A stretch of DNA of 64,000 bases. Origin: Pseudozobellia thermophila (lineage in GTDB: Bacteria > Bacteroidota > Bacteroidia > Flavobacteriales > Flavobacteriaceae). Shown here piece after piece: positions 44,674 to 53,249 of the stretch; positions within the stretch are counted from its first letter, which is position 1; each line of letters begins with the position of its first letter. Location: contig NZ_FQYU01000002.1 of NCBI RefSeq assembly GCF_900141855.1, positions 992,001 through 1,056,000 of the forward strand. The letters are read 5' to 3'. The notes below the pieces were generated by a model. That model worked only from the letters and a program-made list of their open reading frames with translations. It was not told the DNA's origin and did no database searches. The translations under genes and the position numbers were made by a program.

Positions 44674-46236
44674 TTAATGCAATTCCAATTCCGGAACATC
44701 CTCATTTGACTTTCCCCGAAGTTTTTCATAGACTTCGATGAGTTCCTGTAATTTTTCGGGATAGGTTTCCGCCAGGTTTTCTTGCTGGCCCCAATCTTCC
44801 TTTATATTATACAATTGATATTCCTCGGCATTGCCCAATTCAATGTTTACCTGCGTATTTATTGCTGCCCCCTTATAGGGTGGGATCAAGGCCCAATCAC
44901 CCTGGCGCAAGGCCGTTCTTCCCGTAGCTTCGACAATGAGGTTTTCCCTGCCCGTATCCGACTCTCCCAACAAGGCCGGCAAAATATTTTCGCTATCCGG
45001 CACATCGGTGGCATCGGTATCGAACATCGCGGCCAAAGAGGCGTACAGATCCAATTGGCAAACCATGGCGTCCGATACCTGTGGTTCGACCTTGCCTTTC
45101 CAATATACGATAAAGGGAACGCGCGTACCCGCCTCAAAAAGGCTGTATTTGCCGCCACGAAGGCCACCTGTCGGGGTATGGCTTCCCAGCTTTTCGACCG
45201 CCTCGTCGTAATACCCATCGTTCAGTACGGGACCGTTGTCGCTACTAAAGATGATAAGGGTATTCTCCATCAAGCCGTTTTTATCAAGTTCCTTTAGGAA
45301 TTCCCCGATGACCCAATCGGCCTCAACGATCACATCGCCCCTGGGGCCTAGGCCTGAAGCACCGACAAATCTGGGATGCGGGGTTCGCGGCACATGGGGC
45401 TGCTGCAAGGCATAGTAAAGAAAAAAAGGCTCTCCCTTGTGTTCGTTTACATAGGCCTTCGCCTTTTCCAAAAAGTGGTCGGCCATATCGACATCCTTCC
45501 ATCTTGCCGCCTTGCCGCCCTTCATATACCCAATTCGGGGGATACCGTTGACTATGCTCTGGTTGTGCCCGTGGTGCCATTTCATGGTGGTCAATTCCGG
45601 ATTGTCCTTCCCGGTAGGTTCCCCCTCAAAATTCTTTTTATAGCTCACCTCGATGGGATCATTGGGGTCCAGATTATCCACTTTACCGTTATCTATATAG
45701 ACCGTTGGCACCCTATCTTGGGTCGCCGCCAGAATATACGAATAGTCAAATCCCAATTGATTGGGCCCTGGGGCGATCTCTTTGTTCCAATCGACATGGC
45801 CATCGCCCAATCCGAGGTGCCATTTCCCGACGATTCCGGTATGGTAGCCGTTCTTCTTCAACAGTTTGGGCAAGGTTGGTTGATCCGTATCTATGATCAA
45901 GGGGGCGGTACCCGGTAAGATTCGTGCTTCTTTTCTGCGCCATGGGTATTGCCCTGTTAGCAATGCATACCTACTGGGCGTACATGTGGCCGAAGTTGCA
46001 TAGCCCGATGTGAACCTAATGCCGCCCTCGGCCAGTTTATCGATGTTCGGGGTTTTTAATTCCGTGGCCCCATAGGCCCCGATATCGCCATACCCCAGGT
46101 CGTCCATATAGATCACCACGATATTGGGTCTTTGTACCGCTTCTTCCCCGACCTCCTTTTCCTTGGGCTTTGGCTTACAGGAAAGACCTACGGCCAATAC
46201 GGAAACCAACAGGTGTTTTAAAAGTCCTCTTTTCAT
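44674..46236 (-). CDS. S1-family formylglycine sulfatase, lipoprotein, monocistronic
   Basis: This 520-residue protein has an N-terminal hydrophobic segment ending in GLSCK (Cys20), a probable lipid-attachment site, followed by a Lys/Glu-rich linker. It has the formylglycine motif CTPSR (Cys85), YMDDLGYGDIGAYG (43-56), GKWHLGLGDG (near 145), QPHVPRTPHPRF (near 280) and SSDNGPV (near 330), all standard arylsulfatase A-like sites. It has its own upstream region and a strong terminator, so it is transcribed alone. It may be anchored to a membrane, whereas several of its paralogues here look soluble and periplasmic. Substrate position unknown. Confidence 0.92.
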   Translation of the reverse strand: MKRGLLKHLLVSVLAVGLSCKPKPKEKEVGEEAVQRPNIVVIYMDDLGYGDIGAYGATELKTPNIDKLAEGGIRFTSGYATSATCTPSRYALLTGQYPWRRKEARILPGTAPLIIDTDQPTLPKLLKKNGYHTGIVGKWHLGLGDGHVDWNKEIAPGPNQLGFDYSYILAATQDRVPTVYIDNGKVDNLDPNDPIEVSYKKNFEGEPTGKDNPELTTMKWHHGHNQSIVNGIPRIGYMKGGKAARWKDVDMADHFLEKAKAYVNEHKGEPFFLYYALQQPHVPRTPHPRFVGASGLGPRGDVIVEADWVIGEFLKELDKNGLMENTLIIFSSDNGPVLNDGYYDEAVEKLGSHTPTGGLRGGKYSLFEAGTRVPFIVYWKGKVEPQVSDAMVCQLDLYASLAAMFDTDATDVPDSENILPALLGESDTGRENLIVEATGRTALRQGDWALIPPYKGAAINTQVNIELGNAEEYQLYNIKEDWGQQENLAETYPEKLQELIEVYEKLRGKSNEDVPELELH

Positions 46237-46533
46237 ATATAAAGTTATTTAATCTCCGGTTGCCATATAAGTGTTCGTCAAAATAGGGACACCGATCGGT
46301 CCCCCGTCTATATGTGTGCGCAAAAAGAAATTTTTATGCCACTGAACTAGGTAGGACAGAGGCATAAAAACGTAAAGCAGGTGTATTTCCACCAAAGAAA
46401 TACATATTCAACCTAATATAAAACGGGTATGACCATTTGTTGCAATCATAAAAACATCTGTTGTTAAGGTCGTTGTCCAAATAGTTGAATTTAGCCCCGT
46501 ACAAAATTGTCAATACCGTTCAAGAAACTACAA
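46237..46533. promoter_or_regulatory. divergent promoter region with two inverted repeats
   Basis: This region lies between the sulfatase (minus) and the GH29/sugar operon (plus). It contains a perfect 10-bp inverted repeat TTTTTATGCC (46331-46340) / GGCATAAAAA (46361-46370) with a 20-base spacer, and an 8-bp inverted repeat TGTATTTC (46382-46389) / GAAATACA (46397-46404). A direct repeat at 46434-46463 is annotated separately. The first element could be an operator or a hairpin. No coding sequence is supported here. Confidence 0.5.
46434..46463 (+). promoter_or_regulatory. 21-bp-spaced direct repeat upstream of the GH29/L-galactose operon
   Basis: CATTTGTTGCA at 46434 and CATCTGTTGTT at 46455 are exactly 21 bp apart. 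The second begins 79 bases before the preferred ATG at 46534. Half-site sequence, orientation relative to the gene and spacing match those at 14395-14423 and 22384-22412. Confidence 0.62.
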
Positions 46534-48102
46534 ATGATTAAACAAATTAAAATGTTATCGACCCTGCCTTTGCTTTTTGGTATTTATTTGGGTATAGCAC
46601 AAGAGGTATCTGGTCAGGGTCATTTAAAAAAGTCCCCCAAATTCGAACCCAACTGGGAGTCGATCAAAGCCCATTACAAAGATCCCGAATGGTTCAACGA
46701 CCAAAAGTTCGGCATTTTCATACATTGGGGGGCCTATGCCGTTCCCGCTTTTGGTTCGGAATGGTATCCACGACAGATGTATATGGATACGGCCACGTTC
46801 TCGGCCCAGTTAAAACTGGAAAAACTGGGTCCCAACGAGACCTACCTCCACCACAAACAAAAATATGGGGACCAAAAAAAATTCGGCTACAAAGACTTTA
46901 TCCCGATGTTCAAGGCGGAAAAGTTCAACGCCAAAAAATGGATAAACCTCTTTAAAAAATCGGGGGCCCGATATGTAATTCCCGTAGCGGACCACCACGA
47001 TGGCTTTGCCATGTACAAAAGCAACACCACCCGATGGAACGCCGCCGAGATGGGACCTAAAAAAGACATTTTGGGCGAACTCTTTACGGAAGGCAGAAAG
47101 CAAGGCCTTATCATGGGCGCCTCGTCACACTATGCCTTTAACTGGTCGTTTTACAATAAAAAAGACCATTTCGACACCACCGACCCCGCCTATTCCGACC
47201 TGTATTCGGAAAAGGGAAAGGACCTTACCGAGCCGGTTTCCGAAGCCTTTAAGCAAAAGTGGTGGAAGCGTACCAAGGACCTTATCGACAATTACCAACC
47301 TGATATTTTATGGTTCGATTTCTATCTGGACATCCCCGATTTTGCCGAATATCGCCCGAAATTGGCCGCTTATTACTATAACAAAGGCATCGAATGGGGC
47401 AAGGAAGTGGTGATCAACGACAAGAATTTCAACCACGAAGCCTTTCCCGAAGGCACCGTAATCTACGATTTGGAACGGGGAAAACTACCCGGTATCCGAA
47501 AACTGCCTTGGCAAACCGATACCTCTATCGGCAAAAATTCGTGGGGCTATGTTACCAACTGGCAGTCGAAAACCGCCAACGAGCTTGTCGATGACCTGGT
47601 CGATATTGTTTCCAAGAACGGAAACCTGTTATTGAACATCGGGCCAAAGGCCGACGGTACCATCCCAAAAGACCAGCAAAAAATACTCTTGCAAATAGGA
47701 AAATGGTTAAAGACCAACGGTAGTGCCATTTACGGCACCGAATACTGGAGCGTGTTCGGGGAAGGACCGACCGAAGTCAAAAAAGGACACCACTCCGAAG
47801 GGGGCAACAAGGGCTTTACCTCAAAAGACATACGTTTTACCAAAAAGGGCAACAAGCTATACGCCATATTGCTCGAATGGCCTGAAAACGGCTCGGTTCT
47901 GATCAAATCGTTGGCAACGGGACAGGATATTACCAAAGACTTGAGAATTGAGACCGTCAAGTTGTTGGAAAGCAACAAAAACCTTGGTTTTGAACAGAAC
48001 GAAAAAGGCTTGTTCATTGAAGACCTGGGAAAGAGAAAGGGCGATTTTGCACATTGTATAGAGATTACAATGAAGGACCCCATTATCACGATCAACCCTT
48101 GA
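46534..48102 (+). CDS. GH29 family alpha-L-fucosidase/alpha-L-galactosidase, first gene of sugar operon
   Basis: This protein has 522 residues from the ATG at 46534. The frame is open upstream to a TTG at 46507, but the ATG gives a normal signal peptide ending near EVSGQ. The GH29 core includes KFGIFIHWGAYAVPAFGSEWY, VIPVADHHDGFAMYKSNTTRW and the nucleophile in ILWFDFYLD (Asp262). The HHDGF motif is intact. A C-terminal beta-sandwich follows (YGTEYWSVFGEGPTE). Co-transcription with genes for L-galactonate and tagaturonate conversion makes alpha-L-galactose release attractive. The gene order says that the sugar it frees is the one consumed by the operon; that is inference. Confidence 0.9.
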   Translation: MIKQIKMLSTLPLLFGIYLGIAQEVSGQGHLKKSPKFEPNWESIKAHYKDPEWFNDQKFGIFIHWGAYAVPAFGSEWYPRQMYMDTATFSAQLKLEKLGPNETYLHHKQKYGDQKKFGYKDFIPMFKAEKFNAKKWINLFKKSGARYVIPVADHHDGFAMYKSNTTRWNAAEMGPKKDILGELFTEGRKQGLIMGASSHYAFNWSFYNKKDHFDTTDPAYSDLYSEKGKDLTEPVSEAFKQKWWKRTKDLIDNYQPDILWFDFYLDIPDFAEYRPKLAAYYYNKGIEWGKEVVINDKNFNHEAFPEGTVIYDLERGKLPGIRKLPWQTDTSIGKNSWGYVTNWQSKTANELVDDLVDIVSKNGNLLLNIGPKADGTIPKDQQKILLQIGKWLKTNGSAIYGTEYWSVFGEGPTEVKKGHHSEGGNKGFTSKDIRFTKKGNKLYAILLEWPENGSVLIKSLATGQDITKDLRIETVKLLESNKNLGFEQNEKGLFIEDLGKRKGDFAHCIEITMKDPIITINP

Positions 48103-48145
48103 GATGAGGAGTTAATTTAAGTTAGTTTTGAGTTAGTTTTAAGAC

Positions 48146-48171
48146 GGCGCATGCCTTGACCGGTATGCGCC
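48146..48171 (+). other. stem-loop between GH29 and the L-galactonate dehydrogenase gene
   Basis: GGCGCATGCC (48146-48155) pairs with GGTATGCGCC (48162-48171) with one G-U-type mismatch and a 6-base loop. It is preceded by a duplicated GTTAGTTTT at 48121-48140. There is no clear T-run, so it may be an mRNA-stability or attenuation element between the periplasmic GH29 gene and the cytoplasmic enzyme genes rather than a true terminator. Confidence 0.5.
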
Positions 48172-48198
48172 TTAACTTCTCCCATAACCATAGAATAC

Positions 48199-49206
48199 AT
48201 GAAATATATCGTTTGCGAGACCCCCGGCCAGTTTCAATCAAAGGAAAAGGAAGTTCCCAAGGCCGATATCGGGGAAGCCTTGTTACAAATAAAACGCATA
48301 GGTATTTGCGGAACCGATTTGCACGCCTATGCGGGCAACCAGGCCTTTTTTACCTATCCCAGGATATTGGGGCATGAATTGGCCGCCGAAATACTGGAAA
48401 TAGGTCCTAACGAAAAAGGCCTTGAAGCAGGAGACAAGGTGGTGGTAATGCCCTATATCAGTTGTAAGAAGTGCATCGCCTGCAGAAACGGAAAGACCAA
48501 TTGCTGTACGAACATCAAGGTACTGGGCGTGCATACCGACGGGGGCATGCAAGAGGTCGTAGCCCTCCCTGTCGACCTGCTACTGCCGGCCAACGACCTG
48601 ACTTTCGAGGAAATGGCCATCGTAGAACCCCTTGCTATCGGTGCCCATGCCGTAAGACGTGCGCAATTGCAAAAAGGGGAGACCATAGCCGTGATCGGGT
48701 GCGGCCCCATAGGTATCGGTATAATGAAATTGGCCCAATTGCAAGGGGCAAAGGTCATTGCCATAGACGTAAACGAAGAGCGTCTGGCCTACGCCAAAAA
48801 CAAGATCGGGGTAGACCATACGGTGACCGCCACTCAAGATGCGGCCGAAAAGGTCGCAAAAATAACCGATGGCGACCTGGCCACGGCGGTTTTCGATGCC
48901 ACGGGCAACAAGTTCGCGTTGGAAAGCGGACCTGATTATATGGCCCATGGCGGCAGGTATGTCTTGGTGGGACTCTCGAAAGGGGAGCTCCACTTTAGCC
49001 ACCCGGCCATACACGCCAAGGAAACGACCCTATTGTGCAGTCGCAACGCAACCTTGGAAGATTTTGAAAAGGTGATGGAAACCTTGCCGAAATTCCCGAC
49101 GGACTCGTTTATCACCCATACCGTACCATTTGATGAAATGACGGCCCATTTCGACTCCTGGCTTCAACCGGAAACCGGGGTAATCAAGGCCATGGTCGAA
49201 TTATAA
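48199..49206 (+). CDS. lgoD: L-galactonate oxidoreductase (zinc dehydrogenase, LgoD/YjjN-like)
   Basis: This 335-residue medium-chain zinc dehydrogenase carries catalytic GICGTDLHAYAGNQ (Cys37), GHE (His59, Glu60), structural zinc cysteines at 89, 92, 95 and 103, and Rossmann GCGPIGIG (near 172). Several blocks are the ones I recall from E. coli LgoD (YjjN): the GNQ-x-FF-x-YPR segment, TNCC, GVH-x-DGG, and KGEL-x-FS-x-P followed by KETT-x-x-x-SRNAT. LgoD oxidises L-galactonate at C5 to D-tagaturonate with NAD+. The next gene is a tagaturonate reductase-like enzyme, which uses that product, so the pair forms consecutive pathway steps. Cytoplasmic. L-fuconate or a related aldonate is a possible alternative substrate. 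Confidence 0.87.
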   Translation: MKYIVCETPGQFQSKEKEVPKADIGEALLQIKRIGICGTDLHAYAGNQAFFTYPRILGHELAAEILEIGPNEKGLEAGDKVVVMPYISCKKCIACRNGKTNCCTNIKVLGVHTDGGMQEVVALPVDLLLPANDLTFEEMAIVEPLAIGAHAVRRAQLQKGETIAVIGCGPIGIGIMKLAQLQGAKVIAIDVNEERLAYAKNKIGVDHTVTATQDAAEKVAKITDGDLATAVFDATGNKFALESGPDYMAHGGRYVLVGLSKGELHFSHPAIHAKETTLLCSRNATLEDFEKVMETLPKFPTDSFITHTVPFDEMTAHFDSWLQPETGVIKAMVEL

Positions 49207-49306
49207 ACCGGAATAGCATCACAATGGCGGGCAGTAAAAAAAGGTCAGGTATCCAAGGGCACCCGTCGATAGTACCCAGTAACAACGTGGATCTCATTAT
49301 AAACAA

Positions 49307-50791
49307 ATGGAGTATTTAAACAGAAGCGCAATTGGTCACATAGAACCCAGGCCGGTCAAAATCCTACAATTTGGAGGAGGTAACTTTTTGCGGGCCTTTG
49401 TAGACCAGATTGTGCAAGATGTAAACGAAAAGACCGATTTTAACGCTGGGGTCGCCTTAGTAAAGCCCACCGAAAGAGGCGATTACAAGGAATTGAAATC
49501 GCAGGACGGCCTGTTTTCGGTAGAATTGGAAGGTATGCAAAAAGGGAGGTTTCTTCGCAAGCTTCAAATAATCGACTGCGTACAACAAGTGATCAACCCC
49601 TATACCGAATGGAATGCGTACATAAACTTGGCCAAAAACCCCGACCTGCGTTTTATCATCAGCAATACCACGGAGGCGGGTATACAATTCAACCCCGGGG
49701 ATAGGGCCGAAGATAGGCCGCCAAAAGAATTTCCGGCCAAACTCGCCCTGTGGCTTTTGGAGCGGTACCGTCATTTTAAGGGCGCCCATGACAAAGGTTG
49801 CATCCTACTGCCCTGTGAATTGATCGAGGACAACGGAACCGCCCTTAAACGAACCGTTCTCCAGTATGCCGATCACTGGGGCACGCCGGATGGATTCAAG
49901 ACATGGATAGACCAAAGCAATACGTTTTGCAATACCCTGGTAGACCGGATCGTTTCCGGTTTTCCCAAGCACAAAATCGATACGATAGAGCAAGAATTGG
50001 GCTATAAGGACCAGCTGGCCGTCAGCGGCGAACTGTACCTAAATTGGCTTATAGAAGGTCCGGAAAGCATTTTGGGGGAATTCCCCTTTAATCAAACCGA
50101 TCTAAACATTGACCTGGTAAACCAGCTTGCCCCCTACCGCAATTTGAAAGTCAGGGTTCTCAACGGGGCGCATACGGCCATGGTACCCATCGGCTATCTT
50201 TTGGGCCATCGATTGGTCAAGGAAGTCATGGCCGACAAGGAAACGGAAGCCTTCGTCTCCAACCTGCTTCAAAACGAAGTGGTTCCTACCTTGGATCTGC
50301 CCCACGCCTATATCGATACTTTCGTGGCCGATGTATTGGATCGTTTCAAAAACCCATCGTTGGACCATAAACTGCTGAGCATCGCCTTAAACAGCACCTC
50401 CAAATTCCGCACCCGCCTGCTCCCCACGCTAAAGGACAATTTGGCCTCCTCAGAAGGTATGCCACAGCATATTATCCTGGCTTTTGCCGCCCTGCTGCGC
50501 ATGTACGAGGGAGTAGACCTGCAAGGAAAGAAAATCGATTTAAATGACGACCCTTGCGTCCTTGCCTTTTTTAAGGAAAAATGGGACCACTACCGAAAAA
50601 ATGGCGACATTTTAGAGCTTACACAGTCCCTGTTGGGCAATACGGACATTTGGCAAGAGAACCTAAACCGTATCCCCTACCTAACGCAATCGACCGCTTC
50701 CTTCCTCGAGTCCATTGAAACCACAGGGCTCTCGGCCCTAGTCCGTAACGTGTCCGCGGATATCCAAAACGTAAAACCCAATAGCCTATGA
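49307..50791 (+). CDS. uxaB: tagaturonate reductase / altronate oxidoreductase (UxaB-like)
   Basis: This 494-residue polyol-specific long-chain dehydrogenase of the mannitol dehydrogenase family is close to the length of E. coli UxaB (483). It has an N-terminal Rossmann motif LQFGGGNFLRAFVDQ (20-34), SNTTEAGIQ (near 122), LPCELIEDNG (near 165) and the catalytic-helix KVRVLNGAHTAMVPIGYLLG (near 282), with Lys and His in the expected positions. UxaB reduces D-tagaturonate to D-altronate. Placed after the LgoD-like gene it continues the path L-galactonate, D-tagaturonate, D-altronate. Altronate dehydratase and KDG kinase are not in this window and would be needed elsewhere. It overlaps the next GH29 gene by 4 bases (ATGA). 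Confidence 0.87.
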   Translation: MEYLNRSAIGHIEPRPVKILQFGGGNFLRAFVDQIVQDVNEKTDFNAGVALVKPTERGDYKELKSQDGLFSVELEGMQKGRFLRKLQIIDCVQQVINPYTEWNAYINLAKNPDLRFIISNTTEAGIQFNPGDRAEDRPPKEFPAKLALWLLERYRHFKGAHDKGCILLPCELIEDNGTALKRTVLQYADHWGTPDGFKTWIDQSNTFCNTLVDRIVSGFPKHKIDTIEQELGYKDQLAVSGELYLNWLIEGPESILGEFPFNQTDLNIDLVNQLAPYRNLKVRVLNGAHTAMVPIGYLLGHRLVKEVMADKETEAFVSNLLQNEVVPTLDLPHAYIDTFVADVLDRFKNPSLDHKLLSIALNSTSKFRTRLLPTLKDNLASSEGMPQHIILAFAALLRMYEGVDLQGKKIDLNDDPCVLAFFKEKWDHYRKNGDILELTQSLLGNTDIWQENLNRIPYLTQSTASFLESIETTGLSALVRNVSADIQNVKPNSL

Positions 50792-52320
50792 AAGCAACAA
50801 GCGCCCTATTCTGTGCCTTTTTGGCCTTGGCCTTCGCCTGTAAGGACCAACCGCAAACCACCGCCGAAAAACCAAAACAAGAAGAAACGACACCCAAAAC
50901 CTACGAAGAGGACTGGGCTTCCCTAGGGAAACATCAAGAAGCACCACAATGGTTCAAGGATGCCAAATTGGGCATCTATTTCCACTGGGGCCTTTATTCC
51001 GTTCCCGCCTATGGCAGTGAATGGTACCCCCGGTGGATGCACTTTAAAGACCATAAGGTGTACAAACATCACGTAGAAAAGTACGGGGAGCCTTCCGAAT
51101 TTGGATATCACGATTTTGCCCCTATGTTTACAGCGGAACATTTCAATGCCGGGGAATGGGCCAAACTCTTCAAGGCCGCAGGTGCAAAATTCGCCGGTCC
51201 CGTCGCCGAACATCACGATGGATTTGCCATGTGGGACAGTAAACTTACCCCTTGGGACGTTATGGACACAGGACCTAAAAAAGATATTACCGGTCTCCTG
51301 GAAAAAGCCATCAGGGCCGAGGGCATGAAATTGATTACCACCTTTCATCATTCCAAAAACCTGCAACGCAGCACCGAAATCGGCAAACAGGTAGAGAATA
51401 GCCACTTTCCTTATTTTGAAAACATGCCCCCCTCCTCCCCCGATCCCGAGTTACAGTTGATGTACGGGAACATGGATCCCGAAAAATGGTATAGGGATAT
51501 CTGGACGGGCAAATTGAAGGAGGTCATCGACAATTACCATCCCGATATTATCTGGTTCGATTATGTCTTGGGCGATATCCCCGAAAAGTACCGGAAAGAA
51601 TTCGCTGCCTATTACTTGAACGCGGCACAGGCCAAGGGCCAAGAGGTGGTAATTGTACGAAAGCAGCACGACTTGCCCCAGAACCTCAGCATTGAGGATC
51701 TAGAGCAGTCACGGAAGAACCAAATTGGCACAAAGACCTGGATGACCGACGCCACCATTAGCGATGGCAGCTGGGGCTATACCGAAAACCTCGGGGTAAA
51801 GGAAGCCAAGGATGTACTTCATATGCTGATCGACATCACCAGTAAAAACGGTGTGTTGCTCCTAAACATATCGCCCAAGGCCGATGGGACCATTCCCGAT
51901 AACCAAAGACAGGCCCTGTTGGAAATTGGAAGATGGCTGCATACCTACGGCGACGCCATATACGGAACGGAAGCCTGGTATACCTTCGGCGAAGGCCCCA
52001 CCAAAGAACCCGAAGGGCACTTTAAGAACCATAAGGCCTTTATGAAGCTCAAATATTCCAATAAAGACATCAGGTATACCACCAAGGATTATGACATCAA
52101 TGCCATCGTACTCGGTCCCTTGGAAAGTGACAGTGAACTTGTACTCAAGGCCTTCGCCGAGGAGCAGATCAAGGACGGTGTAAGTATCACCAAGGTGTCG
52201 GTTTTGGGAAGCGATGAAGAAATCACCTGGAAATTGACCGAGGAAGGCCTGGTGATCCATACGCCAAAAACAAGTCCGGAAACCATGGCCAACGTAATCA
52301 AGGTGACCATCGAACAATAG
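50788..52320 (+). CDS. GH29 family alpha-L-fucosidase/alpha-L-galactosidase, lipoprotein
   Basis: This 510-residue lipoprotein has its lipobox around LAFAC (Cys18), followed by a Gln/Glu/Thr/Pro-rich linker to about residue 38. The GH29 core shows LGIYFHWGLYSVPAYGSEWY, FAGPVAEHHDGFAMWDSKLTPW (136-155) and the nucleophile in IIWFDYVLGD (Asp258). The C-terminal beta-sandwich contains YGTEAWYTFGEGPTKEPEGH. It differs from the other three copies in being lipid-anchored. It is translationally coupled to the tagaturonate reductase gene, an unusual pairing of an exported glycosidase with a cytoplasmic catabolic enzyme, and it supports the view that the sugar released is the one entering that pathway. 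Confidence 0.9.
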   Translation: MKATSALFCAFLALAFACKDQPQTTAEKPKQEETTPKTYEEDWASLGKHQEAPQWFKDAKLGIYFHWGLYSVPAYGSEWYPRWMHFKDHKVYKHHVEKYGEPSEFGYHDFAPMFTAEHFNAGEWAKLFKAAGAKFAGPVAEHHDGFAMWDSKLTPWDVMDTGPKKDITGLLEKAIRAEGMKLITTFHHSKNLQRSTEIGKQVENSHFPYFENMPPSSPDPELQLMYGNMDPEKWYRDIWTGKLKEVIDNYHPDIIWFDYVLGDIPEKYRKEFAAYYLNAAQAKGQEVVIVRKQHDLPQNLSIEDLEQSRKNQIGTKTWMTDATISDGSWGYTENLGVKEAKDVLHMLIDITSKNGVLLLNISPKADGTIPDNQRQALLEIGRWLHTYGDAIYGTEAWYTFGEGPTKEPEGHFKNHKAFMKLKYSNKDIRYTTKDYDINAIVLGPLESDSELVLKAFAEEQIKDGVSITKVSVLGSDEEITWKLTEEGLVIHTPKTSPETMANVIKVTIEQ

Positions 52321-52433
52321 GCCGGGGCATTTTTGTGTCCGGTTTTTAAGTGCCGGGTGCCCCATAGGTGCTGAGCCCGTGGTTTCAGCCCGGCCGAACG
52401 GAAAAGAGGCAATAACCCCCAATAGATAAAAAA

Positions 52434-53228
52434 ATGGATTTACAACTTACGAATAAGATAGTAGTGGTTACCGGAGCGGCCGGGCTGCGCGGTAGTATTG
52501 GCCACACCCTAGTGGAAGAACTGGCGAAGGAAGGGGCCGTTCCCGTCATCGTATGCCGGAACGACCGAGGTTTCGAATACGAAAAGGAGCTCCAAGGACA
52601 AGGATGCGACGCCCTCTTCGTCAAAACCGACCTGACCGATGTACGGCAAATAGAACAGGCGGTAAGGACCATTGCCGATAAATACGGCGGGATCGATGTA
52701 TTGATCAATAACGTTGGGGTAAACGACGGGGTCGGACTCGAAGATTCCATAGACCAGTTCATGTGGTCACTGCAATTGAACCTCGTGAGCTTTTTTGCCA
52801 TGACCAAATTCTGCCTGCCCTACCTCAAGAAAAGTAAGGGCAACATCATGAACGTGGGCTCGAAGGTAGCGCTCACCGGTCAGGGCGGCACCTCGGGCTA
52901 TGCGGCGGCAAAAGGTGGCGTTCTCGGACTTACACGGGAGTGGGCCGTCGATTTGATACCCTATGGCATCCGGTCCAATGCCTTGATCATAGCGGAAAGC
53001 TATACCCCTGCCTACGAAAATTGGATCAACACATTGGAGAACGGTCAAGAGAAACTGGATTCTATCAAAAGAAGCATTCCCTTACACAATCGAATGACAA
53101 CGCCCAAGGAAATTGCCGATGCCATTTTATTTGCCATTTCGGAACGTTCGTCGCACACCACCGGACAATTTATTACCGTAGACGGCGGCTACGTGCATTT
53201 AGACCGGGCCTTGCTTTCTGAAAAATAA
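52434..53228 (+). CDS. short-chain dehydrogenase, probable L-galactose/L-fucose dehydrogenase
   Basis: This 264-residue classical SDR has a cofactor motif TGAAGLRGSIG (13-23, longer than the usual TGxxxGxG), INNVGVND (91-98) and the catalytic triad Ser143, Tyr156 and Lys160 (SGYAAAKGG). It ends with GQFITVDGGYVHL. SDRs of this type oxidise L-fucose or L-galactose to the aldonolactone, and such enzymes often accept both sugars. It would provide the substrate lineage for the LgoD-like enzyme after lactone hydrolysis. No lactonase gene is present in the window. It is followed 21 bases later by the FucP-type transporter gene. Confidence 0.8.
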   Translation: MDLQLTNKIVVVTGAAGLRGSIGHTLVEELAKEGAVPVIVCRNDRGFEYEKELQGQGCDALFVKTDLTDVRQIEQAVRTIADKYGGIDVLINNVGVNDGVGLEDSIDQFMWSLQLNLVSFFAMTKFCLPYLKKSKGNIMNVGSKVALTGQGGTSGYAAAKGGVLGLTREWAVDLIPYGIRSNALIIAESYTPAYENWINTLENGQEKLDSIKRSIPLHNRMTTPKEIADAILFAISERSSHTTGQFITVDGGYVHLDRALLSEK

Positions 53229-53249
53229 TGAACCCAAAAGCCATATACC

